Assembly: GCA_039029935.1 (NCBI GenBank)
Contig: JBCCFC010000299.1
Location: 1-11,619, forward strand
DNA from: G039029935 sp039029935
GTDB taxonomy: Bacteria; Chloroflexota; Anaerolineae; Caldilineales; Caldilineaceae
Length of the DNA stretch: 11,619 nucleotides
Reading direction: 5' to 3'
Made by a program: the position numbers and the translations under genes. The notes below the pieces were generated by a model. The model was not told the origin of the DNA and did not search any database. It saw only the letters and a program-made list of their open reading frames with translations. Shown piece after piece: positions 1-7,127 of the stretch. The stretch's first letter is position 1. The number at the start of each line of letters is the position of its first letter.

Positions 1-195
1 CGCAGGTTGGCTACCTGCGTCACAGATAACCAATCTGTGATACTGGCTGACTGGCTGACAAGCTGGCAAGCTGATTTTATACTTTCCTGTTCAAGTGAAA
101 AGACAGTATCGCAGGTTGGCTACCTGCGTCACAGATAACCAATCTGTGATACTGGCTGACTGGCTGACAAGCTGATTTTATACTTTCCTGTTCAA
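1..195. repeat. Two direct copies of a composite hairpin repeat
   Basis: Copy 1 spans 1-94 and copy 2 spans 110-195. They are the same sequence except that copy 1 has one extra 8-bp unit (GCTGGCAA) near 63-70. Each copy contains two perfect small hairpins, CGCAGGT/ACCTGCG (1-7 with 13-19) and TCACAGAT/ATCTGTGA (20-27 with 33-40). In copy 2 these are enclosed by an outer stem CAGTATC (104-110) with GATACTG (148-154), giving a three-way-junction fold. A tail of CTGACTGGCTGACAAGCTG-type repeats follows. Copy 1 is probably cut by the window edge, because its outer left arm would lie just before base 1. I see no coding potential and no transposase; this is an intergenic repeat family (REP- or MITE-like). 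Confidence 0.85.
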
Positions 196-203
196 TTTAA
201 AAA

Positions 204-252
204 AGACAGAGTTGATAACAGATGAACATTCATTCGTTATCAACTCTGTTTT
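204..252 (-). terminator. Rho-independent terminator of the acetyltransferase gene
   Basis: A perfect 14-bp stem (206-219 pairs with 236-249) encloses a 16-base loop. On the minus strand the stem is followed by a T-rich run, the complement of AAAAAA at 199-204. It lies immediately after the stop codon of the minus-strand acetyltransferase gene, so it is placed as an intrinsic terminator. The plus-strand side also ends in TTTT, so it may work weakly in both directions. Confidence 0.75.
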
Positions 253-256
253 ACTG

Positions 257-955
257 TTATAGATCCTGTAGGCGTACTTTTTGATACCCATCCGTATCAA
301 AGTTATCAGCGGACAGCCACTGCTCAAACCGATTTTTCAACTGAGGCCATTCGCTATCCAAAATCGAAAACCACGCTGTATCACGATTCCTCCCTTTGTA
401 CATGGTTGCCTGTCGGAAAATACCCTCAAAGGTAAAGCCAAGCCGTTGCGCTGCCGCACGGGATGGCGCATTAAGGGCATCACACTTCCACTCATAGCGG
501 CGATACCCAAGGTCATCAAAGACACGGCGCATCATCAAGAACATGGCTTCGGTGGCGGCAGGTGTTTTTTGCAAGCGCAAAGAAAAGTGGATGTGACCAA
601 CCTCTATGACACCGACGGCTGGCTCAATGCGTAGATAACTGGCGATACCCACAGCCTCATGGGTGTCGTTGTCGATGATGGCATGAAAAAGTGGGTCTTC
701 GCTAGGCTCAATGGATGCCAGCCATGCAGAATAGGGCACTTTCTTCTTGTATGGACCATAAGGGAGATAGGTCCAATCAGAGTCCATGCTATTGTGGACA
801 AAGACGTTGGCGAGATCAGCCCTATGTTTGGTGACAGACAGAGGCTCCACCGTACAGTATGTGCCTGTCATGGGTACACGTGACGGGGGTGGACATGGCG
901 TCCAGTCGTCCAGTGGGAATCCGATTGGTTGACCAAATTGATTGATGTTGCTCAT
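257..955 (-). CDS. GNAT-family N-acetyltransferase, RimJ/RimL type
   Basis: A 232-residue protein that should transfer an acetyl group from acetyl-CoA to an amine, either a protein N-terminus or a small molecule; the substrate cannot be read from sequence. The GNAT core runs from about residue 31 to 205. Supporting features are the beta-4 strand VIEVGHIHFS (116-125), the acceptor loop KTPAATEA (130-137) where CoA pyrophosphate normally binds, and the signature LNAPSRAAAQRLGF (161-174) followed by GIFRQATMYKGR, which is typical of the RimJ/RimL (Acetyltransf_3) branch. The first 30 residues form a proline-rich extension seen in a subgroup of these enzymes. The ATG start has AAGGA 4 bases upstream. 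A TATACT -10-like hexamer lies at 1004-1009 on the minus strand, but no clear -35 goes with it. The gene is monocistronic, diverges from the hydrolase gene and has its own terminator downstream. Confidence 0.88.
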   Translation of the reverse strand: MSNINQFGQPIGFPLDDWTPCPPPSRVPMTGTYCTVEPLSVTKHRADLANVFVHNSMDSDWTYLPYGPYKKKVPYSAWLASIEPSEDPLFHAIIDNDTHEAVGIASYLRIEPAVGVIEVGHIHFSLRLQKTPAATEAMFLMMRRVFDDLGYRRYEWKCDALNAPSRAAAQRLGFTFEGIFRQATMYKGRNRDTAWFSILDSEWPQLKNRFEQWLSADNFDTDGYQKVRLQDL

Positions 956-1086
956 TGTGTCCTTACTTTGCGTTCAGATTGAATCTTGTTAAAATACCTA
1001 TCCAGTATATCCAATCATGCGCAAAACAAAAAAACCGCTTCAATCAAATTTCAGGTTAGATTTTCAGGAAAGGGAGCAACTGCACG

Positions 1087-1851
1087 ATGAGTCATCCAAC
1101 ACAAGAAATCATTTACAAAACAATCGGCGAGACAGAACTGATGATATATCTGTTCACACCGCCAGAACACCGGACGAACGGACAAACACATCCGGCCATT
1201 CTCTTCTTTCACGGTGGCGGTTTTGTGAAAGGACACCCCAATCAATTTTTCCCACAGTGTACACACTATGCGGCCAAGGGCTTTGTCACGGCAACAGCGC
1301 AATATCGCTTTCTCAATCAAGGCGAACATGGGGCGAGCGGTCTTGGCGATTGTCTGGCTGACGCCAAGTCAGCGGTGCGGTGGGTGCGCGCTCATGCAGA
1401 TGAACTAGGCATTGACAGCGACAGGCTGGTGGTCAGCGGTGGTTCGGCAGGCGGCAATCTTGCAGCCAACTGTGCCGTGGCCGAGGGGTATGACCATGCG
1501 GATGACGACATGAGCATTTCCTGCAAGCCCAACGCAATGGTGCTGTTTAACCCGGGTGTCTTTCAATCCACCAGACGAAGTAGCCCAATACCCGATGATT
1601 TCAATCCCAGCAAACATATCCACGCAGGATGGCCGCCCTCGCTGATTCTGCATGGCACGGAGGATGAACTGTTTCCCCTTGCTGGTATGCAAGCGTTCTG
1701 CGAGGCGGTCGTGGCGGCGGGTAATCAATGCGAATTGGCTATCTTTGAAGGGGAGCATGGCTTCTTTAATTATGGCCGTGATGAGAATCGAGCGTATGAG
1801 GCGACGGTGGCGCGGATGGACCAGTTTTTGGAGGCATGGTTGGCGGGGTAG
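1087..1851 (+). CDS. Alpha/beta hydrolase, HSL-type (family IV) esterase
   Basis: A 254-residue serine hydrolase, probably a cytoplasmic esterase or lipase acting on short acyl or acetyl esters. It has the oxyanion-hole motif HGGG (residues 42-45) typical of the hormone-sensitive-lipase group. The nucleophile elbow GGSAG (118-122) carries Ser120. The acid residue is Asp193 in GTEDELFP, and the catalytic histidine is His224 in EGEHGFF. All triad positions are therefore present and correctly ordered. There is no signal peptide. The ATG start is preceded by a purine-rich GGAAAGGGAG (1067-1076), a good Shine-Dalgarno site. The gene stands alone on the plus strand between two minus-strand genes; its stop lies 18 bp from the stop of the convergent oxidoreductase, with no hairpin terminator between them. 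Enzymes of this group often sit near sugar-modifying genes, so a carbohydrate-ester substrate is possible but unproven. Confidence 0.9.
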   Translation: MSHPTQEIIYKTIGETELMIYLFTPPEHRTNGQTHPAILFFHGGGFVKGHPNQFFPQCTHYAAKGFVTATAQYRFLNQGEHGASGLGDCLADAKSAVRWVRAHADELGIDSDRLVVSGGSAGGNLAANCAVAEGYDHADDDMSISCKPNAMVLFNPGVFQSTRRSSPIPDDFNPSKHIHAGWPPSLILHGTEDELFPLAGMQAFCEAVVAAGNQCELAIFEGEHGFFNYGRDENRAYEATVARMDQFLEAWLAG

Positions 1852-1869
1852 GGGGTTCATTTGGTTGTT

Positions 1870-2823
1870 TTAAAGCGATCCCTCAATCATATCCACCAAC
1901 TTAATCGTGTGGATGATATCTCGAATGTCAGTCAGTGGCACGTTACCGTTGCGCACACAATCAATGAAGTGCTGATGCATGGTATACGTGCCTTCATACT
2001 GGTAAACATCTTCCTCTGCCACGCCATCCACTTCCCAGCCCCCCATAGTGAATGCCTGATTATCTTCGTGTATTTCAATCGAACCAGGCATGTCCATATA
2101 GCAGCCAAAGCCAACGCCATGTAACTCAGAGCGGAAGATGCGGCCACCAGAGGCGCGGTTGCCAATAATCACACCTGTTGCGCCGTTGTCAAAGCGGATC
2201 ATGGCAGTATAGCAGTTGCGGTGGTCAGAGCCAAACCTATCACGATAGGCTGTCACTTCAATCGGTTCGCCCCCAGCCATATAACGCACCAAGTCAACCA
2301 TATGCGTGAGGTCGTTCCAGAGGGTGGTTGTCACCATGAATGTTGGATGATCGCCCAACAGTTGTTTGTTAAACTCGCCCACAACTGTCGTAACAGGCCC
2401 CTTTTCCTGGACGCGTCGCATGGCCTCCTTCGTGATGGCGGCATAGCGGCGTTGATACCCTACCATCACATAGACATCATTGGCAATGGCGGCATCCAGC
2501 AACATCTGTGTCTCACCGCTGTTCATGCCTGGTGGCTTCTCGATGAAAACGTGTTTCCCCGCGTTGATGCAGTCGAGTGCAGGTTGCAACAGCCACTGCT
2601 CATTCATCACACAGTAGACAATATCCACATCCACGCCATCAAGCATCTCTTTGTGGTTGCCATACACATGCGTGAACCCATATGGCTCCACCACCATATC
2701 CAGCCGTTCCTCATCCAGTTCACAGACGGCTGTCATTTCTACGTCATCCAGTCGATTGACATTGGGATAATGCGCCTTACGGCTGCGATTACCCGCCCCA
2801 ATAAATCCAGCACGGAATGTCAT
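1870..2823 (-). CDS. Gfo/Idh/MocA-family NAD(P)-dependent oxidoreductase
   Basis: A 317-residue dehydrogenase that should oxidise or reduce a hydroxyl of a sugar, inositol or related polyol using NAD(P). The N-terminal Rossmann fold begins GFIGAGNRSR (residues 6-15), a variant of the GxGxxG motif. The family hallmark EKP is at 95-97. The C-terminal alpha/beta domain holds YQRRY (123-127) and the DLTHMVDLVRY segment, where His174 and Asp177 match the catalytic HxxxD region. The length is slightly under the usual 330-380. A strong Shine-Dalgarno AAGGAG lies 7 bases before the ATG. The gene is downstream of, and co-oriented with, the sugar isomerase gene, separated by a repeat-filled 158-bp spacer. 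The pair oxidoreductase plus TIM-barrel isomerase is a common sugar or inositol catabolic partnership, so a joint pathway is likely. The substrate is unknown. Confidence 0.92.
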   Translation of the reverse strand: MTFRAGFIGAGNRSRKAHYPNVNRLDDVEMTAVCELDEERLDMVVEPYGFTHVYGNHKEMLDGVDVDIVYCVMNEQWLLQPALDCINAGKHVFIEKPPGMNSGETQMLLDAAIANDVYVMVGYQRRYAAITKEAMRRVQEKGPVTTVVGEFNKQLLGDHPTFMVTTTLWNDLTHMVDLVRYMAGGEPIEVTAYRDRFGSDHRNCYTAMIRFDNGATGVIIGNRASGGRIFRSELHGVGFGCYMDMPGSIEIHEDNQAFTMGGWEVDGVAEEDVYQYEGTYTMHQHFIDCVRNGNVPLTDIRDIIHTIKLVDMIEGSL

Positions 2824-2861
2824 AATTCTGCTCCTTAATTTTAACCGCAGAGAGAGTGAAC

Positions 2862-2887
2862 AGTGATTAGTGATTAGTGATTAGTGA
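2862..2887. repeat. AGTGATT heptamer tandem repeat
   Basis: Three perfect AGTGATT units plus a partial AGTGA lie in the spacer upstream of the oxidoreductase gene. Every unit contains TGA or TAG stops, so the array is non-coding. Confidence 0.9.
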
Positions 2888-2898
2888 ACAATTGGCTA

Positions 2899-2970
2899 TT
2901 CAACCCTTCAACCCTTCAACTCTTCAACCCTTCACCCTCTCACCCTCTCACCCTCTCACCCTCTCACCCT
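2899..2970. repeat. TTCAACCC / TCACCCTC octamer array
   Basis: A run of about nine 8-bp units, first TTCAACCC (with one TTCAACTC variant) and then TCACCCTC. It is pyrimidine-rich on the plus strand. On the minus strand, the coding strand for the flanking genes, it reads as GGG runs spaced by five bases (TGAGA), a pattern compatible with a G-quadruplex. It fills the spacer between the isomerase stop (2982) and the oxidoreductase start (2823). Confidence 0.9.
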
Positions 2971-2981
2971 GTCTCCTCTTC

Positions 2982-3800
2982 TTAGCCTGCAATCAATGAC
3001 CGAATAAAGCGCGTATCGGCGCGTGCCAAGTCAATGACCGTTTCGTTGGGGACGTTGGAATATTCGGAGTGCATACTAATCGCGCCATCATAGTTCATGG
3101 ATTTCAAGGTAGCGATGGTTGTGTGCCAATCCACAAAGCCCCAACCAAGGGTGCGTGTGGCGGACTTCCATGTCATTTGACCATCTTTGCTGATGCGTTC
3201 CAAGATCATGTCTTTGAAGGCGAGAATAGAGAGATACTCGCTGACGATATCGAGAGCCATGTCGATGGGTTCACCACAGAGCGAGAGATGACCAGGGTCA
3301 GAGAAAATGCCAATGTGTTGTGGGTCAAAGCCCTTGACCAAATTCATCGCCGCACAGGAGTTTAGACCCATTGATTGACCTGAGTGGTTATGGACAACGG
3401 TCTGCACACCTGTTTTAGCCGAGAGTTCTTGGAACTTGTCCAGATAACCACGAATTTTGTCCACCTCAGCCCAGTAGCTCGTACCCGATTGCCACTTCCA
3501 GTAACCAAGCTTGATGTGCTTAACCCCTGCTTCGCCACAGGCGGCATAATAGCGTTCGGCGTAGTCAATGTCAGGGCGGTTAAAGTCTCCCGGTGTTGTC
3601 ACCAGTGGAATGGAGAGACCTGCCGCTTCAAACTGTTTGGCCGCAGCGGGCAGTGCTGTATCAATGTTCTCTGGGTTAACAGGGTATCCGTTGCGTACAC
3701 AAAGATCCGCGCCATCAACGCCGACTGATTGGAGCGATTCGATAATACCAGCAACATCCATCCCTTCCAGATGTTTTGTAAACATAATCAATTTCATCAT
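2982..3800 (-). CDS. Sugar phosphate isomerase/epimerase-like TIM-barrel protein
   Basis: A 272-residue member of the AP-endonuclease-2 / xylose-isomerase-like TIM-barrel superfamily, whose members isomerise or epimerise keto-sugars and inosose derivatives using a divalent metal. Visible family features are the opening strand KLIMFTKHLEG, VVHNHSG (135-141), the metal-site segment FSDPGH (Asp168, His171), AFKDM (Lys196, Asp197) and the last-strand MHSEYS with Glu246. The length is normal for the group. Two ATG codons lie in tandem after AAGGAG. Spacing is 4 bases to the first and 7 to the second, so translation may really begin at 3797. It is a cytoplasmic protein with no signal peptide. A perfect hairpin separates it from the five-gene operon upstream, so it probably starts a new transcript or is reached by read-through. 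It shares its strand with the Gfo/Idh/MocA gene that follows. The substrate cannot be assigned. Confidence 0.88.
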   Translation of the reverse strand: MMKLIMFTKHLEGMDVAGIIESLQSVGVDGADLCVRNGYPVNPENIDTALPAAAKQFEAAGLSIPLVTTPGDFNRPDIDYAERYYAACGEAGVKHIKLGYWKWQSGTSYWAEVDKIRGYLDKFQELSAKTGVQTVVHNHSGQSMGLNSCAAMNLVKGFDPQHIGIFSDPGHLSLCGEPIDMALDIVSEYLSILAFKDMILERISKDGQMTWKSATRTLGWGFVDWHTTIATLKSMNYDGAISMHSEYSNVPNETVIDLARADTRFIRSLIAG

Positions 3801-3823
3801 AGTTCTCCTTGGTTTTCTAAAAA

Positions 3824-3856
3824 ACAGTATCGCAGATTGATTATCTGCGATACTGT
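3824..3856 (-). terminator. Perfect 14-bp hairpin acting as terminator, related to the left-end repeat
   Basis: ACAGTATCGCAGAT (3824-3837) pairs perfectly with ATCTGCGATACTGT (3843-3856) around a 5-base loop. On the minus strand the stem is followed by TTTTTT-rich sequence (complement of 3817-3824), so it fits an intrinsic terminator for the operon that ends with the deaminase gene. The arm sequence CAGTATCGCAG is the same as at 104-114 in the left-end repeat, so this is also a member of that repeat family. Confidence 0.75.
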
Positions 3857-3920
3857 AATCACATCAATTTTATCGTTCCTCAGCAATTATTTTTTCCAGC
3901 AATCCGTCGCTAAAAACATC

Positions 3921-4307
3921 CTATCCTGCCCTGCGCCAGTCGTAGGGCAGGAGGTCACGCAGAGTCACCACCACATCGTCACCCACCATCACTTCGGTGC
4001 CAAGATTATCATCGTGAATCTGGCTGATAAACTCACGGCAGCGGCCACAGGGTGGCATGATGCCATCATCCCAACCGACAGCAATCATCTTAAGGACGCG
4101 ATTTTCGCCTGCCGTGATCATGGTTGCGGCGGCGGCATGTTCGGCACAAAAGCCCATCGAACAGGCTGTGTCAATACAGACGCCTGTATAGACTGCACCA
4201 CTCTCAGAAAGCAGTGCTGCACCGACACCACCCGCCTCGGCCTCTTCGGAGAGTTTTCGTGGGTTCAAGACCGCTTTGGCCTGATTGTATAGCTCGTCAA
4301 AGGTCAT
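3921..4307 (-). CDS. Cytidine deaminase-like zinc hydrolase (blasticidin-S deaminase type)
   Basis: A 128-residue zinc-dependent deaminase that should hydrolyse an exocyclic amine of cytidine or a cytosine-containing nucleoside to give the uracil form. The two zinc motifs are clear: CAEHAA (Cys54, catalytic Glu56) and PPCGRC (Cys87, Cys90). The length and three-cysteine zinc site match the small tetrameric Cdd class. The layout of the second motif and the C-terminal LRDLLPYDW resemble blasticidin-S deaminase (which ends LRELLPSGY), so activity on an antibiotic nucleoside rather than ordinary salvage is possible. The N-terminal half (TFDELYNQAKAV, GAALLSESGAVYTG) also fits. GAGG sits 8 bases before the ATG. 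It is the last gene of a tight operon, 23 bases after the methyltransferase stop, and is followed by a terminator hairpin. Superfamily is certain; substrate is not. Confidence 0.9.
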   Translation of the reverse strand: MTFDELYNQAKAVLNPRKLSEEAEAGGVGAALLSESGAVYTGVCIDTACSMGFCAEHAAAATMITAGENRVLKMIAVGWDDGIMPPCGRCREFISQIHDDNLGTEVMVGDDVVVTLRDLLPYDWRRAG

Positions 4308-4330
4308 TTCGTTAACCTCATTATCTCGAT

Positions 4331-5188
4331 TCAGCTCTGTTTTTGGATGATGATTTCAACAGGCGCAACGTGACCCGATTGAATCGCTGACATCATGTTG
4401 CGAACCTTTGCAGACACTGTGTCCCCCATCAATAGATGTATCCCCAGCGGTGACGGGCTAGCATTTTCAGCAACCTGTTTGCGTCGCTGTTCAAAGGACG
4501 CCAGTGCAAACGCTCGACGATTGTTTACCGCAGAGACGATGAATCCAGCTTCAATCATTGCCTGTTGATATTGCTTAGGCGATGCCAAATGACTCATGCT
4601 TGGTTCGCTTGCCCAAGGCACGGGATAGGTCAATGCACCATCGCCAATGTGCATGATGTCATAGACACCAAACCGCGAACCAGGACGTAATACACGGCTG
4701 ATTTCGGTGAACAGTGCAGCTTTGTCGGCGATATTCATGCCAATATGCATCAGAAAACCGCCATCAAAACCACTGTTAGGATGACGGCCAGCCCCAGCAT
4801 CTGGAAATGGCATGGACAATGCATTCCCTTGATGCAGTTCAATGCGATGGTCTAGCCCAATCCAGCGTGAGATTACGTTTCCTGCTTCGACATATTCTGG
4901 TGTGAGGTCAACGCCCGTCACTCGACAGCCGTAGGTGTGAACCGCAAACCGTGCGCCGCCACCAATGCCACAGCCGACCTCGACAAGATGCGCTTGCTCA
5001 TTGAGGTTGAGTTGTGCCAGTAAATGCTCGGTTGCTGGTTGCCCACCGACATGAAAGGCATCCACCACAGATAAATCGTCTAGCGTGATGGTATCTGGCG
5101 TTTTACCAAGTTTCGCTATCGCCGCTTCGATGGACGCCACTAAACGACCCTGTGCATAATGTGCAGCCAGTGTTTTATCATCAGCCAT
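4331..5188 (-). CDS. Class I SAM-dependent methyltransferase
   Basis: A 285-residue methyltransferase using S-adenosylmethionine. Motif I is VEVGCGIGG (residues 69-77), followed by the acidic SAM-ribose position in TGVDLTPEYV (Asp94), and GNALSMPFPDA (121-131), which corresponds to the adenine-contacting loop. The post-motif segment EISRVLRPGSRFGVYDI is typical of UbiE, sarcosine or tocopherol-type small-molecule methyltransferases. A stretch of about nine residues, GAGRHPNSG, is inserted right after PFPDA where relatives normally run straight into FD. The chosen ATG (5186-5188) matches the conserved N-terminus MADDKTLAAHY and has GGAG 10 bases upstream. The frame stays open further 5', but that part only reads through the preceding gene. 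It starts 16 bases after the enolase-superfamily gene. The substrate is unknown, probably a small metabolite. Confidence 0.88.
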   Translation of the reverse strand: MADDKTLAAHYAQGRLVASIEAAIAKLGKTPDTITLDDLSVVDAFHVGGQPATEHLLAQLNLNEQAHLVEVGCGIGGGARFAVHTYGCRVTGVDLTPEYVEAGNVISRWIGLDHRIELHQGNALSMPFPDAGAGRHPNSGFDGGFLMHIGMNIADKAALFTEISRVLRPGSRFGVYDIMHIGDGALTYPVPWASEPSMSHLASPKQYQQAMIEAGFIVSAVNNRRAFALASFEQRRKQVAENASPSPLGIHLLMGDTVSAKVRNMMSAIQSGHVAPVEIIIQKQS

Positions 5189-5204
5189 GATTCGTCGTCT
5201 CCTA

Positions 5205-6596
5205 TTATACCGCTGGTGGCAAATCGCGTTCAATCTCGGCCAACCGATATCCAAAGCCGGAGCCAGACAGCGAGGCCAAATCGACATTGCCCCCACGTCG
5301 GCGATAGAGTCCTGAATGGACCTGTTCCTCGGCCAGTGATGCGTCGGGATAGAACTGCATGGCATTGGTTTCGACACCCATAATTGTGCCTGCATGAGCC
5401 GCCAGCAACACATGCGGAATCTGCGCCAACATCGGGTTGGTCAAATCCTGCACCATCAATGTCATGCCATGTGCCTTGGCCCAACAAAGACTGAGCAACG
5501 CCCCTGTCTGTGTCTTACACGTTTTGAGGGCCACGCCCGTCCAGCCCAACGAACGCCCCAAACGGATGATCTCCCAATCATGCGCACTCTCATCCATAAA
5601 GAGCGGTTTGCGTGCTGAAACGCTATGAACGTCAATGCGATTTTCTTCCAAGTCATAGGGGAAGGGCTGCTCCACATAGAGAATCATGCCATAGATGCGT
5701 GGATGTTCGATGACCAGTTTGTCCAGAATTTGATTGACATAGGCTGGCTCTGTGACCGTGCAGTTGAAGTCGCTGGTCAGCCAATCGACGCCATTCTCAA
5801 TCGCAATTTGTCCTACCGCCACCAGCCGGTCATAATCCCACGCTGCATCATTGCCACGTAGTTTGACCTTCAAACAGTTTAGGCCATCACGCACAATCCA
5901 ATCAGCCAACAACAGCGGATAGCCATCATCAGGCTCATCGCCCGTTAGCTCATCGGTAGTCAATGGGTCCAGCCCACCCACCAAGTGCCATGCAGGCTGT
6001 TCTGTTTGTGGTTCGACAAAAAAGTCGCTGGGATAGCGGCCAGCAAATGAGACCACAGTGCCTTCCACTGGCGTGAGATAGGCCGCTAAATCTTGGTTCA
6101 TGTACGGCTGTGCATAGGTCTCGTACACGGGCAAATTATGCAGCACACCATAGGCATCATGCAGTGCAATGTCAAAGGACGAGCAGCAGACCAACGCTGC
6201 CAACCAGGGCATCGGTTCGGCCTCATCACCCCGTTTGCGGTTGAACGCCGCCAGCAAATCGGGCAACACAGTTTGCTGAAAGGCGTGACCAATCTCCAGT
6301 GGATGCCCTTGGTGCTCAAACGTGTCCCATGCACCAGCCAGCATCACCGAAAAGTCTTTAAGTGCTTCATGGCGTTCGGCATAGGTCAAGTTACTGGGCC
6401 ACACCCACTGCACACTCAGCGGTGTCTCACCCCAGCCCTCTGCGGTCTGCCCGTTGACGCCTTGCACTGTCATGCAGACGCGTGCGCATGTCACCGAGGT
6501 GAGCGTTTCAGGGCCAAATTTGAGCGGAACACGGGTTTCAACGGGGAGGAAATAGAGTGTTGTCTGGACTTTTTGGATATCAAAGTTGTTTGTCAT
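5205..6596 (-). CDS. Enolase-superfamily enzyme (mandelate racemase / muconate lactonizing type)
   Basis: A 463-residue protein expected to abstract a proton alpha to a carboxylate with Mg2+ help, giving racemisation, dehydration or cycloisomerisation. In the C-terminal barrel, the KVK motif (Lys243, Lys245) supplies the second-strand base. Asp276 in SDFN, Glu309 in YVEQPFP and Asp335/Glu336 in FMDES are metal ligands, and Lys358 in GVALKT is the sixth-strand base. This lysine pair without a His-Asp dyad points to the muconate-lactonizing / dipeptide-epimerase type of active site rather than mandelate racemase itself. The N-terminal capping domain covers about 1-165. At 463 residues it is longer than the usual 360-400, with extra sequence around 165-235 between cap and barrel. 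The ATG lies 14 bases from an AGAGG that overlaps the previous stop, a long spacing. It sits in the operon 18 bases after the DinB-family gene. Substrate unassigned; a sugar acid is a guess from context. Confidence 0.88.
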   Translation of the reverse strand: MTNNFDIQKVQTTLYFLPVETRVPLKFGPETLTSVTCARVCMTVQGVNGQTAEGWGETPLSVQWVWPSNLTYAERHEALKDFSVMLAGAWDTFEHQGHPLEIGHAFQQTVLPDLLAAFNRKRGDEAEPMPWLAALVCCSSFDIALHDAYGVLHNLPVYETYAQPYMNQDLAAYLTPVEGTVVSFAGRYPSDFFVEPQTEQPAWHLVGGLDPLTTDELTGDEPDDGYPLLLADWIVRDGLNCLKVKLRGNDAAWDYDRLVAVGQIAIENGVDWLTSDFNCTVTEPAYVNQILDKLVIEHPRIYGMILYVEQPFPYDLEENRIDVHSVSARKPLFMDESAHDWEIIRLGRSLGWTGVALKTCKTQTGALLSLCWAKAHGMTLMVQDLTNPMLAQIPHVLLAAHAGTIMGVETNAMQFYPDASLAEEQVHSGLYRRRGGNVDLASLSGSGFGYRLAEIERDLPPAV

Positions 6597-6614
6597 AAAG
6601 TTTGGATTTACCTC

Positions 6615-7115
6615 TTATTTATCACGACGACTCAAGTAGATAATATAGTCAATATCACCGACAGGTTTCCTAAGCATGGACAACACCGTTGCAACCTCTG
6701 AGCGATGATGGGTTCCATGATTCACACACTGCATCAGGATATCCCACAGACGATTTTGATAGGGCTTCCCTGCCAAGCCGCGATAGTGAAATGACGCCCC
6801 AAGTTGCTCATCTGTCAATTCGCTCAGATAGGACAACATCTGTTGCTCTTCTTGCTGCCAAGCATCTCGTAACACATCTAACTGTGTAACAAGTTCAGGG
6901 AAAAGGACAGATGCAGGCGAGCTATGCGTCTGGCAGCGGATACGCCAGAGATGTTCTACGTTGAGCGTATGTGTCAATGCGCCCGCGATACTGCCATAAG
7001 AGATAGGGTGCGGCTCGGTAAACGCGGTTGAGTCCAGCGTTGCCACAGTTGCCAGAACTTTATCTCTTGCCCAATAGCTGTAATGAAACAGCGTTGTGAT
7101 ATCGGCTATGTTCAC
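6615..7115 (-). CDS. DinB-family protein (four-helix-bundle metalloenzyme)
   Basis: A 166-residue protein of the DinB / YfiT superfamily, which are four-helix bundles with a divalent metal held by three histidines. Members include thiol-dependent transferases and proteins of unknown role. The pattern is visible: ITTLFHYSYWARDKVL at the N-terminus, His49 in ALTHTLNVEHLW, and the C-terminal pair His133/His137 in VNHGTHHRSEV, with GEN-like loops absent. The length is typical. The start codon is GTG at 7113-7115. It has no better in-frame ATG, and a GAGGTA that overlaps the TGA stop of the upstream dehydrogenase acts as ribosome site about 12 bases away. The gap is only 12 bases, so the two genes are probably translationally coupled. 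A role in thiol transfer or isomerisation for the operon's pathway is possible, but nothing in the sequence fixes it. Confidence 0.85.
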   Translation of the reverse strand: MNIADITTLFHYSYWARDKVLATVATLDSTAFTEPHPISYGSIAGALTHTLNVEHLWRIRCQTHSSPASVLFPELVTQLDVLRDAWQQEEQQMLSYLSELTDEQLGASFHYRGLAGKPYQNRLWDILMQCVNHGTHHRSEVATVLSMLRKPVGDIDYIIYLSRRDK

Positions 7116-7127
7116 AGATGAAGTACC

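Noticed and set aside
1..195. CRISPR array
   Set aside because: There are only two copies, their length is about 90 bases, and there are no regular spacers or cas genes nearby.
1852..1869. A bidirectional terminator between the convergent hydrolase and oxidoreductase genes
   Set aside because: The 18-bp gap has no inverted repeat or T-run, so termination cannot be assigned there.
2221..2838. A 205-codon plus-strand frame opposite the Gfo/Idh/MocA gene
   Set aside because: Its product is rich in His, Ile and Cys with no recognisable domain, and it lies wholly antisense to a clear enzyme gene.
5189..5413. A 75-residue 5' extension of the methyltransferase frame
   Set aside because: It runs inside the enolase-superfamily gene, has no methyltransferase-like content, and the ATG at 5188 has its own ribosome site and a typical N-terminus.
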